A DNA stretch of 64,000 bases from Symbioplanes lichenis (GTDB taxonomy: Bacteria; Actinomycetota; Actinomycetes; Mycobacteriales; Micromonosporaceae). Both the position numbers and the translations under genes were made by a program. This document shows positions 1-8,971 of the stretch, piece after piece. Numbering within the stretch: position 1 is the first letter of the stretch; each line of letters opens with the position of its first letter. The stretch covers positions 186,001 through 250,000 of the forward strand of contig NZ_JAUZQD010000009.1 of assembly GCF_030709675.1 (NCBI RefSeq). Reading direction: 5' to 3'. The notes beneath the pieces were generated by a model that was not told the origin of the DNA, did not search any database, and saw nothing but the letters and a program-made list of their open reading frames with translations.

Positions 1-129
1 CGGGGCGTGCGTGTTGATGGCCTCGATCAGCCCGGCGCGCAGGAGCCGCAGTTCACTGGTCGAGTCGAGCACCCAGACGTGCAGTTCTTCGGCGTCCGGC
101 GGGGGCGGGGAGGTGCGCAACTGGCTCAC
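1..129 (-). CDS. Partial CDS running off the left edge, unidentified
   Basis: An open frame begins at a GTG (129-127) and leaves the window after 43 codons. The peptide starts VSQLRTSPPPPDAEEL and continues with an HVWVLDSTSELRLLRAG-like stretch that reads as coding. That opening resembles short anti-sigma/HATPase-type proteins, but too little is visible to name it. No Shine-Dalgarno is obvious, and another in-frame GTG lies four codons upstream. It sits downstream of the secDF transcript and is separated from it by a hairpin, so it is probably a separate unit. Confidence 0.35.
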   Translation of the reverse strand, partial: MSQLRTSPPPPDAEELHVWVLDSTSELRLLRAGLIEAINTHAP

Positions 130-206
130 GAAAGGCACTATGCCCGCGATCGGGGCCGCCAAGGCCGGAGACGCGCGGATGTGGCGGGAACGACGACGAA
201 ACGACG

Positions 207-243
207 ACGGCCCGCCGCCCCCCGAGGAGGGACGACGGGCCGT
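207..243 (-). terminator. Terminator-like hairpin after secF
   Basis: The arms ACGGCCCG (207-214) and CGGGCCGT (236-243) are perfect inverted repeats, and the stem extends by two further pairs past one mismatch. It lies 18 bases beyond the secF stop. No T tract follows, which is common for high-GC actinobacterial terminators. Confidence 0.6.
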
Positions 244-260
244 GCGGTGTCGCGAGAGTG

Positions 261-1445
261 TCAGCGCCGCTTCTGGCCGCCACTGGGCCGGTTGCCGGCG
301 CCGCCGCCGCGGTTGGTGGTGCGCTTGGCGACCGGGCGGGCGCCCGGGCGGGGCGTCGTGGTCGCGGGCGACCCGGCGTACGCCGGCACCTCGTCGCCCT
401 CCTCCGGCGCCGACCGGGCGCGCTCGCCGCGGGCGACGTCGCCGGAGCGGGCCGACGAGCGGCGGGCCAGGACGCGGGCGTTGTGGCTCTTGATCCGCGG
501 CTCCTGGTCCTTGAGCGCGGCCAGCATCGGTGAGGCGAAGACGATCGAGGACAGGACGCCGAGGCCCATGCCGACGAAGAGCACCAGGCCGAGGTCCTTC
601 AGCGTGCCCGCGCCGAGCAGGCCGGCGCCGATGAAGAGCAGGCCGCCGACGGGCAGCAGCGCCACGAGGCCGGTGTTGATCGAGCGCATCAGGGTCTGGT
701 TGACGGCGAGGTTGGTGGCCTCGCTGTACGTCCGGACGCTGCCGCCCGTGATGCCCCGGGTGTTCTCCTGCACCTTGTCGAACACGACGACGACGTCGTA
801 CAGGGAGAAGCCGAGGATCGTCAGGAAGCCGATCACCGTCGACGGCGTGACCTCGAAGCCGACGAGCGAGTAGACGCCCGCGGTGAGCACCAGGTCGAGC
901 AGCAGCGACGAGACCGCCGCGACCGCCATGCGCCACTCGAAGCGGATGATCAGGTAGACCATCACCAGGACCAGGAAGATCACCAGACCGAGGACGGCCT
1001 GCCGGGTGACCTGGCCGCCCCACGCCGCCGAGACGCGGTCGTCACTGATCTGGTCGGCCGGGACGCCGAGGTCCTGGACGAGCTGATCCTTGACCGCCGA
1101 CGCCTCCTCCTGGGAGAGGGCGGCCGTCCGCACGGTGTAGCTCGCGTCGTTGCCCGAGCCGACCTGCTGGACCGTGCCGATGGTGTCCTCGTCGCCGACG
1201 TTCGCCGCCCGCAGCGCCTCGGACACCGCGTCGCGGGCGCCGTCGGTGCTCTGGACCGCGGCCGGCAGCGAGAACTGCGTGCCGCCGGAGAACTCGATGC
1301 CCAGGTGGAAGCCGCGGAAGAGGAAGCTGCCGAGCGCGAGGACGACGAGCACCGCCGCCGCCACGAACCACATCTTGCGCCGGCCCACGATGTTCAGGTT
1401 GGCTTCGCCCCGGTAAAGGCGATCGGCAAAGCTGCCGGCGGCCAT
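261..1445 (-). CDS. secF: Protein translocase subunit SecF
   Basis: SecF is the RND-like partner of SecD. It uses the proton-motive force to finish SecYEG-dependent export and acts in the cytoplasmic membrane. The 394-residue protein has an N-terminal membrane segment (about residues 26-44), the family motif GIEFSGGTQF (49-58), an extracytoplasmic domain, then a cluster of membrane helices (about 148-318). The last 75 residues form a hydrophilic, Arg/Gly-rich tail. The ATG follows the secD stop by a single base, so the two genes are co-transcribed and probably translationally coupled. Length and motif order are typical of actinobacterial SecF. Confidence 0.96.
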   Translation of the reverse strand: MAAGSFADRLYRGEANLNIVGRRKMWFVAAAVLVVLALGSFLFRGFHLGIEFSGGTQFSLPAAVQSTDGARDAVSEALRAANVGDEDTIGTVQQVGSGNDASYTVRTAALSQEEASAVKDQLVQDLGVPADQISDDRVSAAWGGQVTRQAVLGLVIFLVLVMVYLIIRFEWRMAVAAVSSLLLDLVLTAGVYSLVGFEVTPSTVIGFLTILGFSLYDVVVVFDKVQENTRGITGGSVRTYSEATNLAVNQTLMRSINTGLVALLPVGGLLFIGAGLLGAGTLKDLGLVLFVGMGLGVLSSIVFASPMLAALKDQEPRIKSHNARVLARRSSARSGDVARGERARSAPEEGDEVPAYAGSPATTTPRPGARPVAKRTTNRGGGAGNRPSGGQKRR

Positions 1446-1446
1446 G

Positions 1447-3348
1447 TCAGGCCTCCTTCTCGGTCGGGGCGCGCTTCACGGCGCGGCCGAGGCCGCTGAC
1501 CCGCGGCGACATGAACGCCTTGGTCCGCGCGAACATCGTCATGATCGGGTGCCGGAACAGGAACACCACGACCAGGTCGAGCACCGTGGACAGGCCCAGC
1601 GCGAAGGCGAAGCCCTTCACCGCGCCGATCGACACGATGTAGAGCACGACCGCGGCCATGATGGTGATGGTGTTCGCGGAGATGATGGTACGCCGCGCGC
1701 GGGCCCAGGCCCGCGGGACAGCGCTGCGGGCACTGCGGCCCTCGTGCAGCTCGTCCTTGAGACGTTCGAAGTAGATGACGAACGAGTCCGCGGCCACACC
1801 TAGTGACACGATGAAACCGGCGATGCCGGCGAGGGTCAGCGTGAAGCCCGTGGTGCGGCCGAGCACGACCAGCGCGCCGAAGGTCAGCAGACCCGACAGC
1901 AGCAGGCTCAGGAAGATGACCGAGCCGAGCAGCCGGTAGTAGAAGAACGCGTAGATCGCGACCAGGCCCATGCCGATCGCGGCGGCGATCAGGCCGGCCT
2001 CGAGCTGCTGGATGCCCAGCGTGGCGGAGACGGTCTGGGCGCTCACCTGGGTGAAGGTGACGGGCAGGGCGCCGTACTTGATCTGGTCGGCCAGCTCCCG
2101 CGCCGTGGTGGCGTTGAACGAGCCGGTGATCTGCGACTGGCCGGTCAGCACGCCCTGGATCTCGGGGGCCGAGATGACCGTCTTGTCGAGGACCACGGCC
2201 ACCAGGCAGTGGGTGGCGGTGCCGCCGGAGAGCGCCTGCGCGGCGGTGAGGCAGCTGTCGTCGGCGGCCGGCTGGAAGGCCTCGCGGGTCAGGTTCGCCC
2301 ACTTGGTCTGGCCCGCGCCGGTGAAGTCGAGCGAGACGACCCACTGGCCGCCCTGCTGGTCGTACTGCGGGCTGGCGGTGTCGATGTCGGTGCCGACCAC
2401 CTTGGCCTTGTCGAGCAGCATCTTGGCGCCGGTCTGGCAGGCCACGACCTGCTGGTCGACCACGTCGATGGCGCCGGAGGGGCGCTTGTCGAGCTGGTCG
2501 CAGCTGATCGTCGGCACGTTGTACTGCATCGCGGCCGGCAGCGCGTTGACCTCTTCGGGGGTCAGGGTCGCGAACGCCTTGTACGGCTGCCCGGCGGTCG
2601 GGTCCGTGGAGAGGTCGACCGTGTCGGTCAGCTTCTCGGCCTGGGCGTAGATCTTCGCGCCGACCTTCTTCTCGATCGCCGCGCGCTGCTCCTTGACGTC
2701 GGCGGTGACCGGCGCGGGCGCCGCGGAGGCCGACGGGGCCGGAGTCGCGGAAGCCGAAGCGCTCGGCGACGGTGCCGGCGCCAGCTCGACGCCCACGCCA
2801 CCACCCTGGCCACCGGTCGACGCCGACGGCGCGCTCGAAGCGGCGGGGACGCTGGCCTGGGCCGACGGGGCAGCCGCGGAACCGCTCGGGGCGGCCGACG
2901 GCGCGGCGGACGGCGGGTTGACCGCGGCGGCCGCGTTGTCACCGGTCGCCTTGACGACCTTGCGGAAGCGCATCTGCGCGGCCTGGCCGACATTCTTGAG
3001 CTGGTCGTTGGCCTCGCCGGCGACGGACACCACGATGTTGCGGCTGCCCTCGACGACGACCTCGGCCTCGGCGACGCCCAGCGCGTTGACCCGCTGGTCG
3101 ATGATCTTGCGGGCCTCCTCCATGCTGGTCTCGTTGGGGACCTGGCCGTTGGCCAGCAGCGACGCCTCGTAGGTGGCCTGGGTGCCGCCGATCAGGTCGA
3201 GACCCAGCTTGGGGTGCAGCCGCTCCTCGTAGCCCATCCCCTTGGTGCCCGGTCCCCAGAACACGAGCGCGTAGAGGATCGCGAAGAGGAGACCGAGAAC
3301 GGCGAGCTGCCTCCCCGGATGCGGTTGGCCCTGTGGTGGTCGTGCCAC
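1447..3348 (-). CDS. secD: Protein translocase subunit SecD
   Basis: SecD is the large partner of SecF in the auxiliary Sec translocase. I chose the GTG at 3348 because GAGGAG lies 10 bases upstream and because the membrane segment then falls near the N-terminus (about residues 14-31); a longer reading would start at 3447. The motif LGLDLIGGTQ is at 48-57 and the C-terminal helix bundle spans about 447-605. Residues 137-215 are an Ala/Ser/Pro-rich low-complexity insert in the periplasmic-type domain, a feature of high-GC actinobacterial SecD. The protein is 633 residues. It sits in the order yajC-secD-secF. Confidence 0.95.
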   Translation of the reverse strand: MARPPQGQPHPGRQLAVLGLLFAILYALVFWGPGTKGMGYEERLHPKLGLDLIGGTQATYEASLLANGQVPNETSMEEARKIIDQRVNALGVAEAEVVVEGSRNIVVSVAGEANDQLKNVGQAAQMRFRKVVKATGDNAAAAVNPPSAAPSAAPSGSAAAPSAQASVPAASSAPSASTGGQGGGVGVELAPAPSPSASASATPAPSASAAPAPVTADVKEQRAAIEKKVGAKIYAQAEKLTDTVDLSTDPTAGQPYKAFATLTPEEVNALPAAMQYNVPTISCDQLDKRPSGAIDVVDQQVVACQTGAKMLLDKAKVVGTDIDTASPQYDQQGGQWVVSLDFTGAGQTKWANLTREAFQPAADDSCLTAAQALSGGTATHCLVAVVLDKTVISAPEIQGVLTGQSQITGSFNATTARELADQIKYGALPVTFTQVSAQTVSATLGIQQLEAGLIAAAIGMGLVAIYAFFYYRLLGSVIFLSLLLSGLLTFGALVVLGRTTGFTLTLAGIAGFIVSLGVAADSFVIYFERLKDELHEGRSARSAVPRAWARARRTIISANTITIMAAVVLYIVSIGAVKGFAFALGLSTVLDLVVVFLFRHPIMTMFARTKAFMSPRVSGLGRAVKRAPTEKEA

Positions 3349-3492
3349 GACGTTCGATCTCCTCGTGCTGAGAGCTGCCGCGGGAGCGCGGCGGCAGGTA
3401 GGGATGTGTGGGGCGTTCCGGCCGGTTTGCCCGGCGCCATTATCCACAACGCCGGGCCCTCCGCCCGACCCTGCGGCGGGCGAAAAGACACA

Positions 3493-3535
3493 ACGCCGGC
3501 CGGCCCACCCCGGGAACGGGCAGGCCGACCGGCGT
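3493..3535 (-). terminator. Hairpin between yajC and secD
   Basis: The 13-base arms at 3493-3505 and 3523-3535 (ACGCCGGCCGGCC against its complement with one mismatch) enclose a 17-base loop. It begins 5 bases after the yajC stop. It could end the ruv-yajC message or attenuate read-through into secD. Confidence 0.5.
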
Positions 3536-3540
3536 CGCGG

Positions 3541-3939
3541 TCAGTCCTTCTTCTTGGTCTCCACGACCGGGCTCTGGATCGGCTCGTCGGCGGCGGGGAC
3601 CTCCGGCTCGGCCGGCACCGGCTCCTCGGCGAGCGCGGCCGCCGGCTCCTGCTTGAGCACCCGGGCGATCGCCGGACGGGCGTAGCGGGCGGTGACTCCC
3701 GGCGAGATCTCCAGCGTCACGACCTCGTCGTCCACCGTGACCACGGTGCCGTGCAGCCCGCCGATGGTGACGATCTCGTCGCCGGGGCCCAGCGCCGACT
3801 GCATGGCCTGCGCCTCGCGGCGCCGCTTCTGCTGCGGGCGGATCATCATGAAGTACATGACGCCGAAGAGCAGGACGATGAGCAGCAGCGGGACGAAGCT
3901 GCCGCCACCCTCCTGCGCCTGGGCTGCGAAGTAATACAC
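3541..3939 (-). CDS. yajC: Preprotein translocase subunit YajC
   Basis: YajC is a small membrane protein that associates with SecDF. The chosen GTG (3939) gives VYYFAAQ and has GGAAGG about 7 bases upstream; an ATG at 3984 would add 15 unlikely residues. One membrane helix (about residues 15-32) is followed by MIRPQQKRRR, the family hallmark, then the conserved small domain with LGPGDEIVTIGG. The C-terminus (about 95-132) is an acidic, Pro-rich tail ending in Lys residues. It is 132 residues long and lies between ruvB and secD as in other actinobacteria. Confidence 0.94.
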   Translation of the reverse strand: MYYFAAQAQEGGGSFVPLLLIVLLFGVMYFMMIRPQQKRRREAQAMQSALGPGDEIVTIGGLHGTVVTVDDEVVTLEISPGVTARYARPAIARVLKQEPAAALAEEPVPAEPEVPAADEPIQSPVVETKKKD

Positions 3940-4058
3940 GAGGTGACCTTCCGTGGGGCCGGCACCGCGGCTCGTGGCACACAATGCGGCAATAGCGACG
4001 GGCGCGAGTCTAAACCTAGATTCTGGGAACTTGATGGACGGCCTACGTCACGTTCACA

Positions 4059-5120
4059 TCACGGAGAGATATCGCCGTTGCGTGTGAACAGGTCAGGCTG
4101 CTGCGCCGCGATGCTCCGCCCCTCCGGCGGCGTCTTCCCCAGGTGCAGCCACCCGGCGTCGGTCGCGATCCGCCCGCGCGGCGTCCGCGCCAGCAGCCCC
4201 GCCCGTACGAGAAACGGCTCGCACACCTCCTCGACGGTGTCCGCCTGCTCCCCGACCGCGACGGCCAGCGTGGACAACCCGACCGGCCCGCCCCGGAACG
4301 ACTCGATCAGCGCCCGCAGCACGGCCCGGTCCAGCCGGTCGAGGCCCAGGTCGTCGACGTCGTACACCTTGAGCGCGGCCTTGGCCGTCGGAAGATCGAC
4401 CACCCCGTCCCCGCGTACCTCGGCATAGTCCCGCACCCGCCGCAGCAGCCGGTTGGCGATGCGCGGCGTCCCCCGCGACCGCCCCGCGACCTCGGCCGCG
4501 CCCTCCGGCGTGATCTCCACCCCCAGGATCCGCGCCGACCGCCGCAGCAGCAGGTCGAGGTCGCCCTGCGAGTAGAAGTCGAGATGCGCCACGAACCCGA
4601 ACCGGTCGCGCATCGGCCCGGACAGCAGCCCGGCCCGTGTCGTCGCCCCGACCAGCGTGAACGGCTCCACGTCGAGCGGGATCGCGGTCGCCCCGGGCCC
4701 CTTGCCCACGACCACGTCCACCCGGAAGTCCTCCATGGCGCTGTAGAGCAGCTCCTCGGCCGGCTTGGCGATCCGGTGGATCTCGTCGATGAACAGCACG
4801 TCGCCCTCGGCCAGCCCGGTGAGGATCGCCGCCAGGTCGCCCGACCGCTCGATCACCGGCCCGCTCGTGGTCCGGATCCCCGTCCCCAGCTCCGCCGCCA
4901 CGATATTGGCCAACGTCGTTTTCCCGAGGCCAGGTGGCCCCGAGAGGAGGATGTGGTCGGGGGCGGTGCCGCGCTTCATCGCGCCCTGGAGCAGCAGGTC
5001 GAGCTGGTCGCGGACGCGGTGCTGGGCGATGAAGTCGGCGAGGCGGCGCGGGCGGACGCTGGCTTCCGCGTCGAGGTCGGCGTCCTCGGCGTACGGGGAA
5101 ACCAGGTCGTCGTCGCTCAT
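4059..5120 (-). CDS. ruvB: Holliday junction branch migration ATPase RuvB
   Basis: RuvB is the hexameric AAA+ motor that drives branch migration of Holliday junctions with RuvA. Visible motifs are Walker A GPPGLGKT (61-68), Walker B with DEIH (112-115), a GATTRAG sensor segment, the arginine-finger region PMRDRFG, and the C-terminal winged-helix DNA-binding part. The length, 353 residues, is normal. It overlaps ruvA by 4 bases (ATGA), so the two are translationally coupled within ruvC-ruvA-ruvB. Confidence 0.97.
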   Translation of the reverse strand: MSDDDLVSPYAEDADLDAEASVRPRRLADFIAQHRVRDQLDLLLQGAMKRGTAPDHILLSGPPGLGKTTLANIVAAELGTGIRTTSGPVIERSGDLAAILTGLAEGDVLFIDEIHRIAKPAEELLYSAMEDFRVDVVVGKGPGATAIPLDVEPFTLVGATTRAGLLSGPMRDRFGFVAHLDFYSQGDLDLLLRRSARILGVEITPEGAAEVAGRSRGTPRIANRLLRRVRDYAEVRGDGVVDLPTAKAALKVYDVDDLGLDRLDRAVLRALIESFRGGPVGLSTLAVAVGEQADTVEEVCEPFLVRAGLLARTPRGRIATDAGWLHLGKTPPEGRSIAAQQPDLFTRNGDISP

Positions 5121-5722
5121 CGCGTGCGTCCCAGCAGGCGGATCGCCTGCCGCAGCAGCACGGGTACGGGCGGGACCTCGCCGTCGATCGTCTCGCCGAC
5201 TGCGGCGACGGCCTGGTCGGCCTGCTGGGCGGACCAGCCGAGCGCGAGGACACCCTGGCGGACCTGGTCCTGCCAGCCGCCGTGCAGCGCCCCGGCGACC
5301 CCGTCGGCCCCGGTGGAGACCATGCCGACCTTGTCGCGCAGTTCAAGAACAAGGCGCTCCGCGCCCTTCTTGCCGATCCCGGGTACGCGCGTCAGGGCGG
5401 CCGTGTCCCCGGAGGAGATCGCCCGCCGTACGGCCTCGGGCTGGTGCACCGCGAGCACGGCTTGAGCGATCTTGGGTCCGATGCCGCTCGCGGACAGCAG
5501 CAGCTCGAACAGGTGCTTCTCGTCGTCGTCGGCGAACCCGTACAGCGTGAGCGAGTCCTCCCGCACGATCAGGCTCGTCGCCAGGCGGGTCTCGGCGCCG
5601 GTCTTGAGCGTGGCGAGCGTGCCCGGGGCGCAGAGCACGGCCATCCCCACGCCGCCGACCTCGACGACGGCCCGGTCGGCGAAGATCGCGGCCACCACGC
5701 CGCGCACGCTGGCGATCATCAA
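5117..5722 (-). CDS. ruvA: Holliday junction DNA-binding subunit RuvA
   Basis: RuvA tetramers clamp the four-way junction and load RuvB. The protein opens [10 protein letters not shown], the usual OB-fold start, contains the helix-hairpin-helix stretches around [11 protein letters not shown] and [16 protein letters not shown], and ends with the RuvB-contacting small domain. It is 201 residues long. Two adjacent ATG codons (5722 and 5719) are possible starts. It overlaps ruvC upstream and ruvB downstream by 4 bases each. Confidence 0.96.
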   Translation of the reverse strand: MMIASVRGVVAAIFADRAVVEVGGVGMAVLCAPGTLATLKTGAETRLATSLIVREDSLTLYGFADDDEKHLFELLLSASGIGPKIAQAVLAVHQPEAVRRAISSGDTAALTRVPGIGKKGAERLVLELRDKVGMVSTGADGVAGALHGGWQDQVRQGVLALGWSAQQADQAVAAVGETIDGEVPPVPVLLRQAIRLLGRTR

Positions 5723-6291
5723 ACGGCTCCTGTCCTGCGGATCATGCCCGGCCGGCGGGGCTTGACGGCCTTCGCGGCCTGCGCGGCCTTGAGCGCGGCG
5801 GCTTGGATCCGGTCCCGGGTGCCGCCGCGCCAGATGTGACAGATGGCGATGGCGAGCGCGTCGGCGGCGTCGGCGGGCTTGGGCGGCGCGTCGAGGCTCA
5901 GCAGCCGGGTCACCATGCTGGTCATCTGCGCCTTGCCGGCCGTACCGGATCCGGTGATCGCGGCCTTGACCTCACTCGGCGTGTACGTCTGCACGGGCAG
6001 CCCGGCCCGCGCCCCGGCCAGGATGCCGATGCCGCTCGCCTGGGCCGTGCCCGTGATCGTCTGCGTGTTGTGCTGGCTGAACACACGCTCGACCGCGACA
6101 CTGTCCGGCTTGTGCTCCGCCACGAGCGCGGCGAGCGACGTGTCGAGGTGCAGCAGCCGCAGCGCGAGGTCCTCGTCCGGCTCGGAGTAGACCACGTAGT
6201 AGCCGACCAGCGTGCACGGCCGCCCGGGAACCCCCTCCACGACGCCGACGCCGCACCGGGTCAGGCCGGGGTCGATGCCGAGCACCCGCAC
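5719..6291 (-). CDS. ruvC: Holliday junction resolvase RuvC
   Basis: RuvC is the endonuclease that cuts Holliday junctions. The acidic catalytic set is visible: D7 in GIDPG, E68 in VAVERVF, and D141/D144 in DAADALA. The 190-residue length is normal, with a basic C-terminal extension. The ATG follows a G-rich Shine-Dalgarno (GAGGGGG). It is the first gene of the ruvCAB operon; its upstream side faces a divergent small membrane protein gene. Confidence 0.96.
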   Translation of the reverse strand: MRVLGIDPGLTRCGVGVVEGVPGRPCTLVGYYVVYSEPDEDLALRLLHLDTSLAALVAEHKPDSVAVERVFSQHNTQTITGTAQASGIGILAGARAGLPVQTYTPSEVKAAITGSGTAGKAQMTSMVTRLLSLDAPPKPADAADALAIAICHIWRGGTRDRIQAAALKAAQAAKAVKPRRPGMIRRTGAV

Positions 6292-6380
6292 GGTTCCCCC
6301 TCATCATCGGACGTGTGTTCGACACCCTAGTACGCCCCGCCCCGGCGCCCTCGCCCGCCACACCCGTCACCCTCTTGTGC

Positions 6381-6396
6381 GGTGACCTGGGTCACC
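6381..6396. promoter_or_regulatory. Palindrome GGTGACC-TG-GGTCACC in the divergent promoter region
   Basis: Two perfect 7-base arms separated by 2 bases lie 14-29 bases before the gene at 6410, in the gap between it and ruvC. Size and symmetry fit a dimeric repressor site. No cognate regulator is identifiable here. Confidence 0.4.
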
Positions 6397-6409
6397 TCAG
6401 CATGGAAGG

Positions 6410-6940
6410 GTGGCGTACCTCATCCCGCCCATGACCGACGAACCACCTCCGGACTACCTGCGCTTCGCCGCCGCCCGGCGCACGACCCTGCACCACGAGG
6501 CCGCCGCCCTGGTCGGCGGCAACGCGGATGTCGGCGACGCGATCGCCATGGAAGTCCTCACCGACATCGCCGGCCACTGGCGCCGCCTCACCTGGCGCAC
6601 CCGCCTGACCGGCCACGACGCGGCCGCCGCCTTCCTCCGCACCCGCCTGACCAAACGCACCGCCCACTGGCGCGACGAGCAGCTCTATCCGGTGGAAGTC
6701 GTGCGTCCGCCGGCCCCGGCCCTCTTCACCCGCCGCCCGAGCGCCTCGGTCGCCCTCCGCCTGGCCCCCCTCACCCCCACGACGGTACGCGACCCCACCA
6801 CCGCCACGGCCGAAGCCGAAATCGCCTGGCTCCACGCCTACCGCCGCTCGATGTGGTGGCGTTACGCCCGCGTGTGCGGCGGCTTCCTGCTGATCCTCTT
6901 CTACCTGATCCACTTCATGGAGCAGGCCTCCGGCACCTGA
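6410..6940 (+). CDS. Small C-terminally membrane-anchored protein, unknown function
   Basis: I do not recognise this 176-residue protein. The first two thirds are soluble and Arg/Ala-rich, with a helical stretch (ALVGGNADVGDAIAMEVL) that loosely recalls sigma region 2 but lacks its conserved residues. A basic segment (YRRSMWWRY) precedes one C-terminal membrane helix (about 153-168), so it is probably anchored in the membrane facing inward. The start is a GTG at 6410 or an ATG at 6431; neither has a well-spaced ribosome site. It diverges from ruvC across the palindrome at 6381 and converges on the Uma2 genes. Confidence 0.6.
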   Translation: MAYLIPPMTDEPPPDYLRFAAARRTTLHHEAAALVGGNADVGDAIAMEVLTDIAGHWRRLTWRTRLTGHDAAAAFLRTRLTKRTAHWRDEQLYPVEVVRPPAPALFTRRPSASVALRLAPLTPTTVRDPTTATAEAEIAWLHAYRRSMWWRYARVCGGFLLILFYLIHFMEQASGT

Positions 6941-6945
6941 CGTGG

Positions 6946-7497
6946 CTACGCGCTCTTGGCCCGGTATTCGGCTTCGAGCTCGGACAACAGGAGCGAGCGC
7001 TCGCGCACATAGGCCGGCGCGGGACCGGCGAGCGACAGCCGATGCAGGTGCACCATCCCGTCCTCGTGGGAACGATCGGCCGTCCGGTCGACGATCCAGT
7101 ACTCCGGGATGCCGCGCGCCGCGTACCAGTGGGCCTTCTCGGTGTATTCGCCGTTCGGCGACTTCTCCGAGACGACCTCGACGACCAGCCCGAAGGCCGA
7201 TCCGGGCAGGCTCGAGTAGTCGGCCTTGTCCGGCGGCAGGGTCGTGACGACCACTCCGATGTCGGGCAGGCGGCTGTCGCGAGGCAGGTCACCCCGGACG
7301 CTGGGGTCGTGGAAGACCTTCTGTCCCGCCGTACGCAGCATGAGCCAGAGACGATCCCCCATCTCTTTGTGCCAGAAGCTGGACGGGGTCATGATGACGA
7401 GATTTCCCTCGTGGAGTTCGTAGCGGAAGCCCTTGGGCAGGGCGCCGAGACCCTCGACGTCCAGCGTCTCGAGCATCGACATGTCGAGATCTTCCAT
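6946..7497 (-). CDS. Uma2-family (DUF820) nuclease-like protein, copy 1
   Basis: Uma2 proteins have a PD-(D/E)XK nuclease-like fold; their role in bacteria is unknown. Family landmarks are YELHEGNLVIMTPSS, RLPDIGVV, VVEVVSEKSPNGEYTEKAHWYA and GIPEYWIVD, so the core Asp/Glu positions are kept. I favour the ATG at 7497 with GAGGGGG upstream; an ATG at 7482 is also possible. The protein is about 183 residues. It lies immediately downstream of a paralog in the same orientation, with 66 bases between them, and ends with the same RERSLLLSELE.EYRA.. terminus. Confidence 0.85.
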   Translation of the reverse strand: MEDLDMSMLETLDVEGLGALPKGFRYELHEGNLVIMTPSSFWHKEMGDRLWLMLRTAGQKVFHDPSVRGDLPRDSRLPDIGVVVTTLPPDKADYSSLPGSAFGLVVEVVSEKSPNGEYTEKAHWYAARGIPEYWIVDRTADRSHEDGMVHLHRLSLAGPAPAYVRERSLLLSELEAEYRAKSA

Positions 7498-7563
7498 AAC
7501 GGCGATCACCCCCTCACCATACTTGTCGCTGCGCCAGATGTCACTGGTCAACTGACGCATTGG

Positions 7564-8112
7564 CTATGCCTTCTCGGCACGGTACTCGTTCTCGAGCTCC
7601 GAGAGCAGCAGGGAACGCTCCCGGACGTACGCCGGAAGCGGGCCGCCGATCGTCAGGCGGTGCTGGTGGACCTGGGCGTCGTGGGGCTTGTCCTCCGGCG
7701 CGCGGTCGACGATCCAGTACTCGGGGATGCCCTGTTCGGCGTACCAGTGGGCCCGGTGGGTGTACTCGCCGGTCGGGTGGTGGCCGGAGACGATCTCGAC
7801 GACCAGCGGGTAGGCGGACGCCGGGAGGTGGGAGCATTCCAGGACGTCGGCGGGGAAGGCGGACAGCACGCCGAGGTCGGGGATGCGGCTGTCGCGGGGC
7901 CGGCCGCCGCGTACGCCCGGGTTGGTGAAGGCTTCGAAGCCGCGGTCGAGCAGCAACAGGAGAACGCGCTGCATCATGCCTTGATGCCAGAAGGTCCCCG
8001 GGGGTGCGATGACGAGGTTGCCGTCGTGGAGTTCGTAGCGGTGGCCCCGGGGCAGGCGGACGAGGTCGTCCACGGTCAGCGTCTCGACCGAGGGCAGATG
8101 AAGGGTGCTCAC
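7564..8112 (-). CDS. Uma2-family (DUF820) nuclease-like protein, copy 2
   Basis: This 182-residue protein is a diverged tandem copy of the gene at 6946. It shares YELHDGNLVIAPPGTFWH, RIPDLGVL, VVEIVSGHHPTGEYTHRAHWYA and GIPEYWIVD, and a nearly identical C-terminus (AYVRERSLLLSELENEYRAEKA region). The duplication is therefore local. The first ATG (8112) gives the peptide MSTLHLPSVETL. Function is unknown; nuclease activity is an inference from the fold. The pair interrupts the actinobacterial ruvC-yebC interval. Confidence 0.85.
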   Translation of the reverse strand: MSTLHLPSVETLTVDDLVRLPRGHRYELHDGNLVIAPPGTFWHQGMMQRVLLLLLDRGFEAFTNPGVRGGRPRDSRIPDLGVLSAFPADVLECSHLPASAYPLVVEIVSGHHPTGEYTHRAHWYAEQGIPEYWIVDRAPEDKPHDAQVHQHRLTIGGPLPAYVRERSLLLSELENEYRAEKA

Positions 8113-8156
8113 GATGTCCGAGCTTCCTCGCCCGGGTGTGGTCAGCTGACAAGAAA

Positions 8157-8186
8157 CGGGGCCGGCCCACAGGTGGACCGGCCCCG
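8157..8186 (-). terminator. Terminator hairpin after yebC
   Basis: The arms CGGGGCCGG (8157-8165) and CCGGCCCCG (8178-8186) pair perfectly; a further CCAC/GTGG can pair inside past one mismatch. It starts 14 bases after the yebC stop and so ends the pdxS-pdxT-yebC transcript. Confidence 0.65.
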
Positions 8187-8199
8187 CACTCGCGCTGGA

Positions 8200-8952
8200 T
8201 CAGGCGTCGATGGCCGCCAGGATCTCGTCGCTGATGTCGGCGTTGGCGAAGATGTTCTGGACGTCGTCGCTGTCCTCGAGGACGTCGATGAGCTTGAGCA
8301 CCTTGCGCGCGCCCTCCTCGTCGACCGGGACGGTCATCGTGGGGACCAGCGAGGACTCGGCCGAGTCGTACTCGATGCCGGCGTCCTGCAGGGCCTTGCG
8401 CACGGCCGGGAAGTCGGCCGGCTCACTGACGACCTCGAAGCTGTCGCCCAGGTCGTTGATCTCCTCGGCGCCCGCCTCGAGCACCGCGAGCATCAGGTCG
8501 TCCTCGGAGAGGTCACCCTTGGGGACGACGATCACGCCCTTGCGGTTGAACAGGTACGAGACCGAGCCGGCGTCGGCGAACGTGCCACCGTTGCGGGTCA
8601 GGGCCGTGCGGACCTCGGTCGCCGCGCGGTTGCGGTTGTCGGTGAGGCACTCGATCAGCAGCGCGACGCCGTTGGGGCCGTAGCCCTCGTACATGATCGT
8701 CTGCCAGTCGGCGCCGCCGGCCTCCAGGCCGGAGCCGCGCTTGACCGCGTTGTCGATGTTGTTGTTGGGGACGGAGCTCTTCTTCGCCTTCTGGATGGCG
8801 TCGTAGAGCGTCGGGTTGCCCGCCGGGTCACCGCCACCCGTGCGGGCCGCGACTTCGATGTTCTTGATGAGCTTCGCGAACATCTTGCCGCGCTTGGCGT
8901 CGATGACGGCCTTCTTGTGCTTGGTCGTCGCCCACTTGGAGTGGCCGGACAT
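8200..8952 (-). CDS. yebC: YebC/PmpR family protein (TACO1-like)
   Basis: YebC-family proteins act as translation or transcription modulators; TACO1/YebC proteins help ribosomes through difficult proline tracts. The start is the ATG at 8952 ([20 protein letters not shown], the invariant family opening) with GGAGG six bases upstream; an upstream in-frame extension is spurious. The 250 residues are normal. Further landmarks are [12 protein letters not shown] and [10 protein letters not shown]. It follows pdxT by 19 bases, so it is in the pdxST transcript, as in mycobacteria. Confidence 0.94.
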   Translation of the reverse strand: MSGHSKWATTKHKKAVIDAKRGKMFAKLIKNIEVAARTGGGDPAGNPTLYDAIQKAKKSSVPNNNIDNAVKRGSGLEAGGADWQTIMYEGYGPNGVALLIECLTDNRNRAATEVRTALTRNGGTFADAGSVSYLFNRKGVIVVPKGDLSEDDLMLAVLEAGAEEINDLGDSFEVVSEPADFPAVRKALQDAGIEYDSAESSLVPTMTVPVDEEGARKVLKLIDVLEDSDDVQNIFANADISDEILAAIDA

Positions 8953-8971
8953 GCAAAACCTCCGTGAATCG

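Noticed and set aside
6392-6913. Minus-strand frame opposite the small membrane protein
   Set aside because: Glycine-rich and without family features; the plus-strand frame has a sensible membrane anchor and composition.
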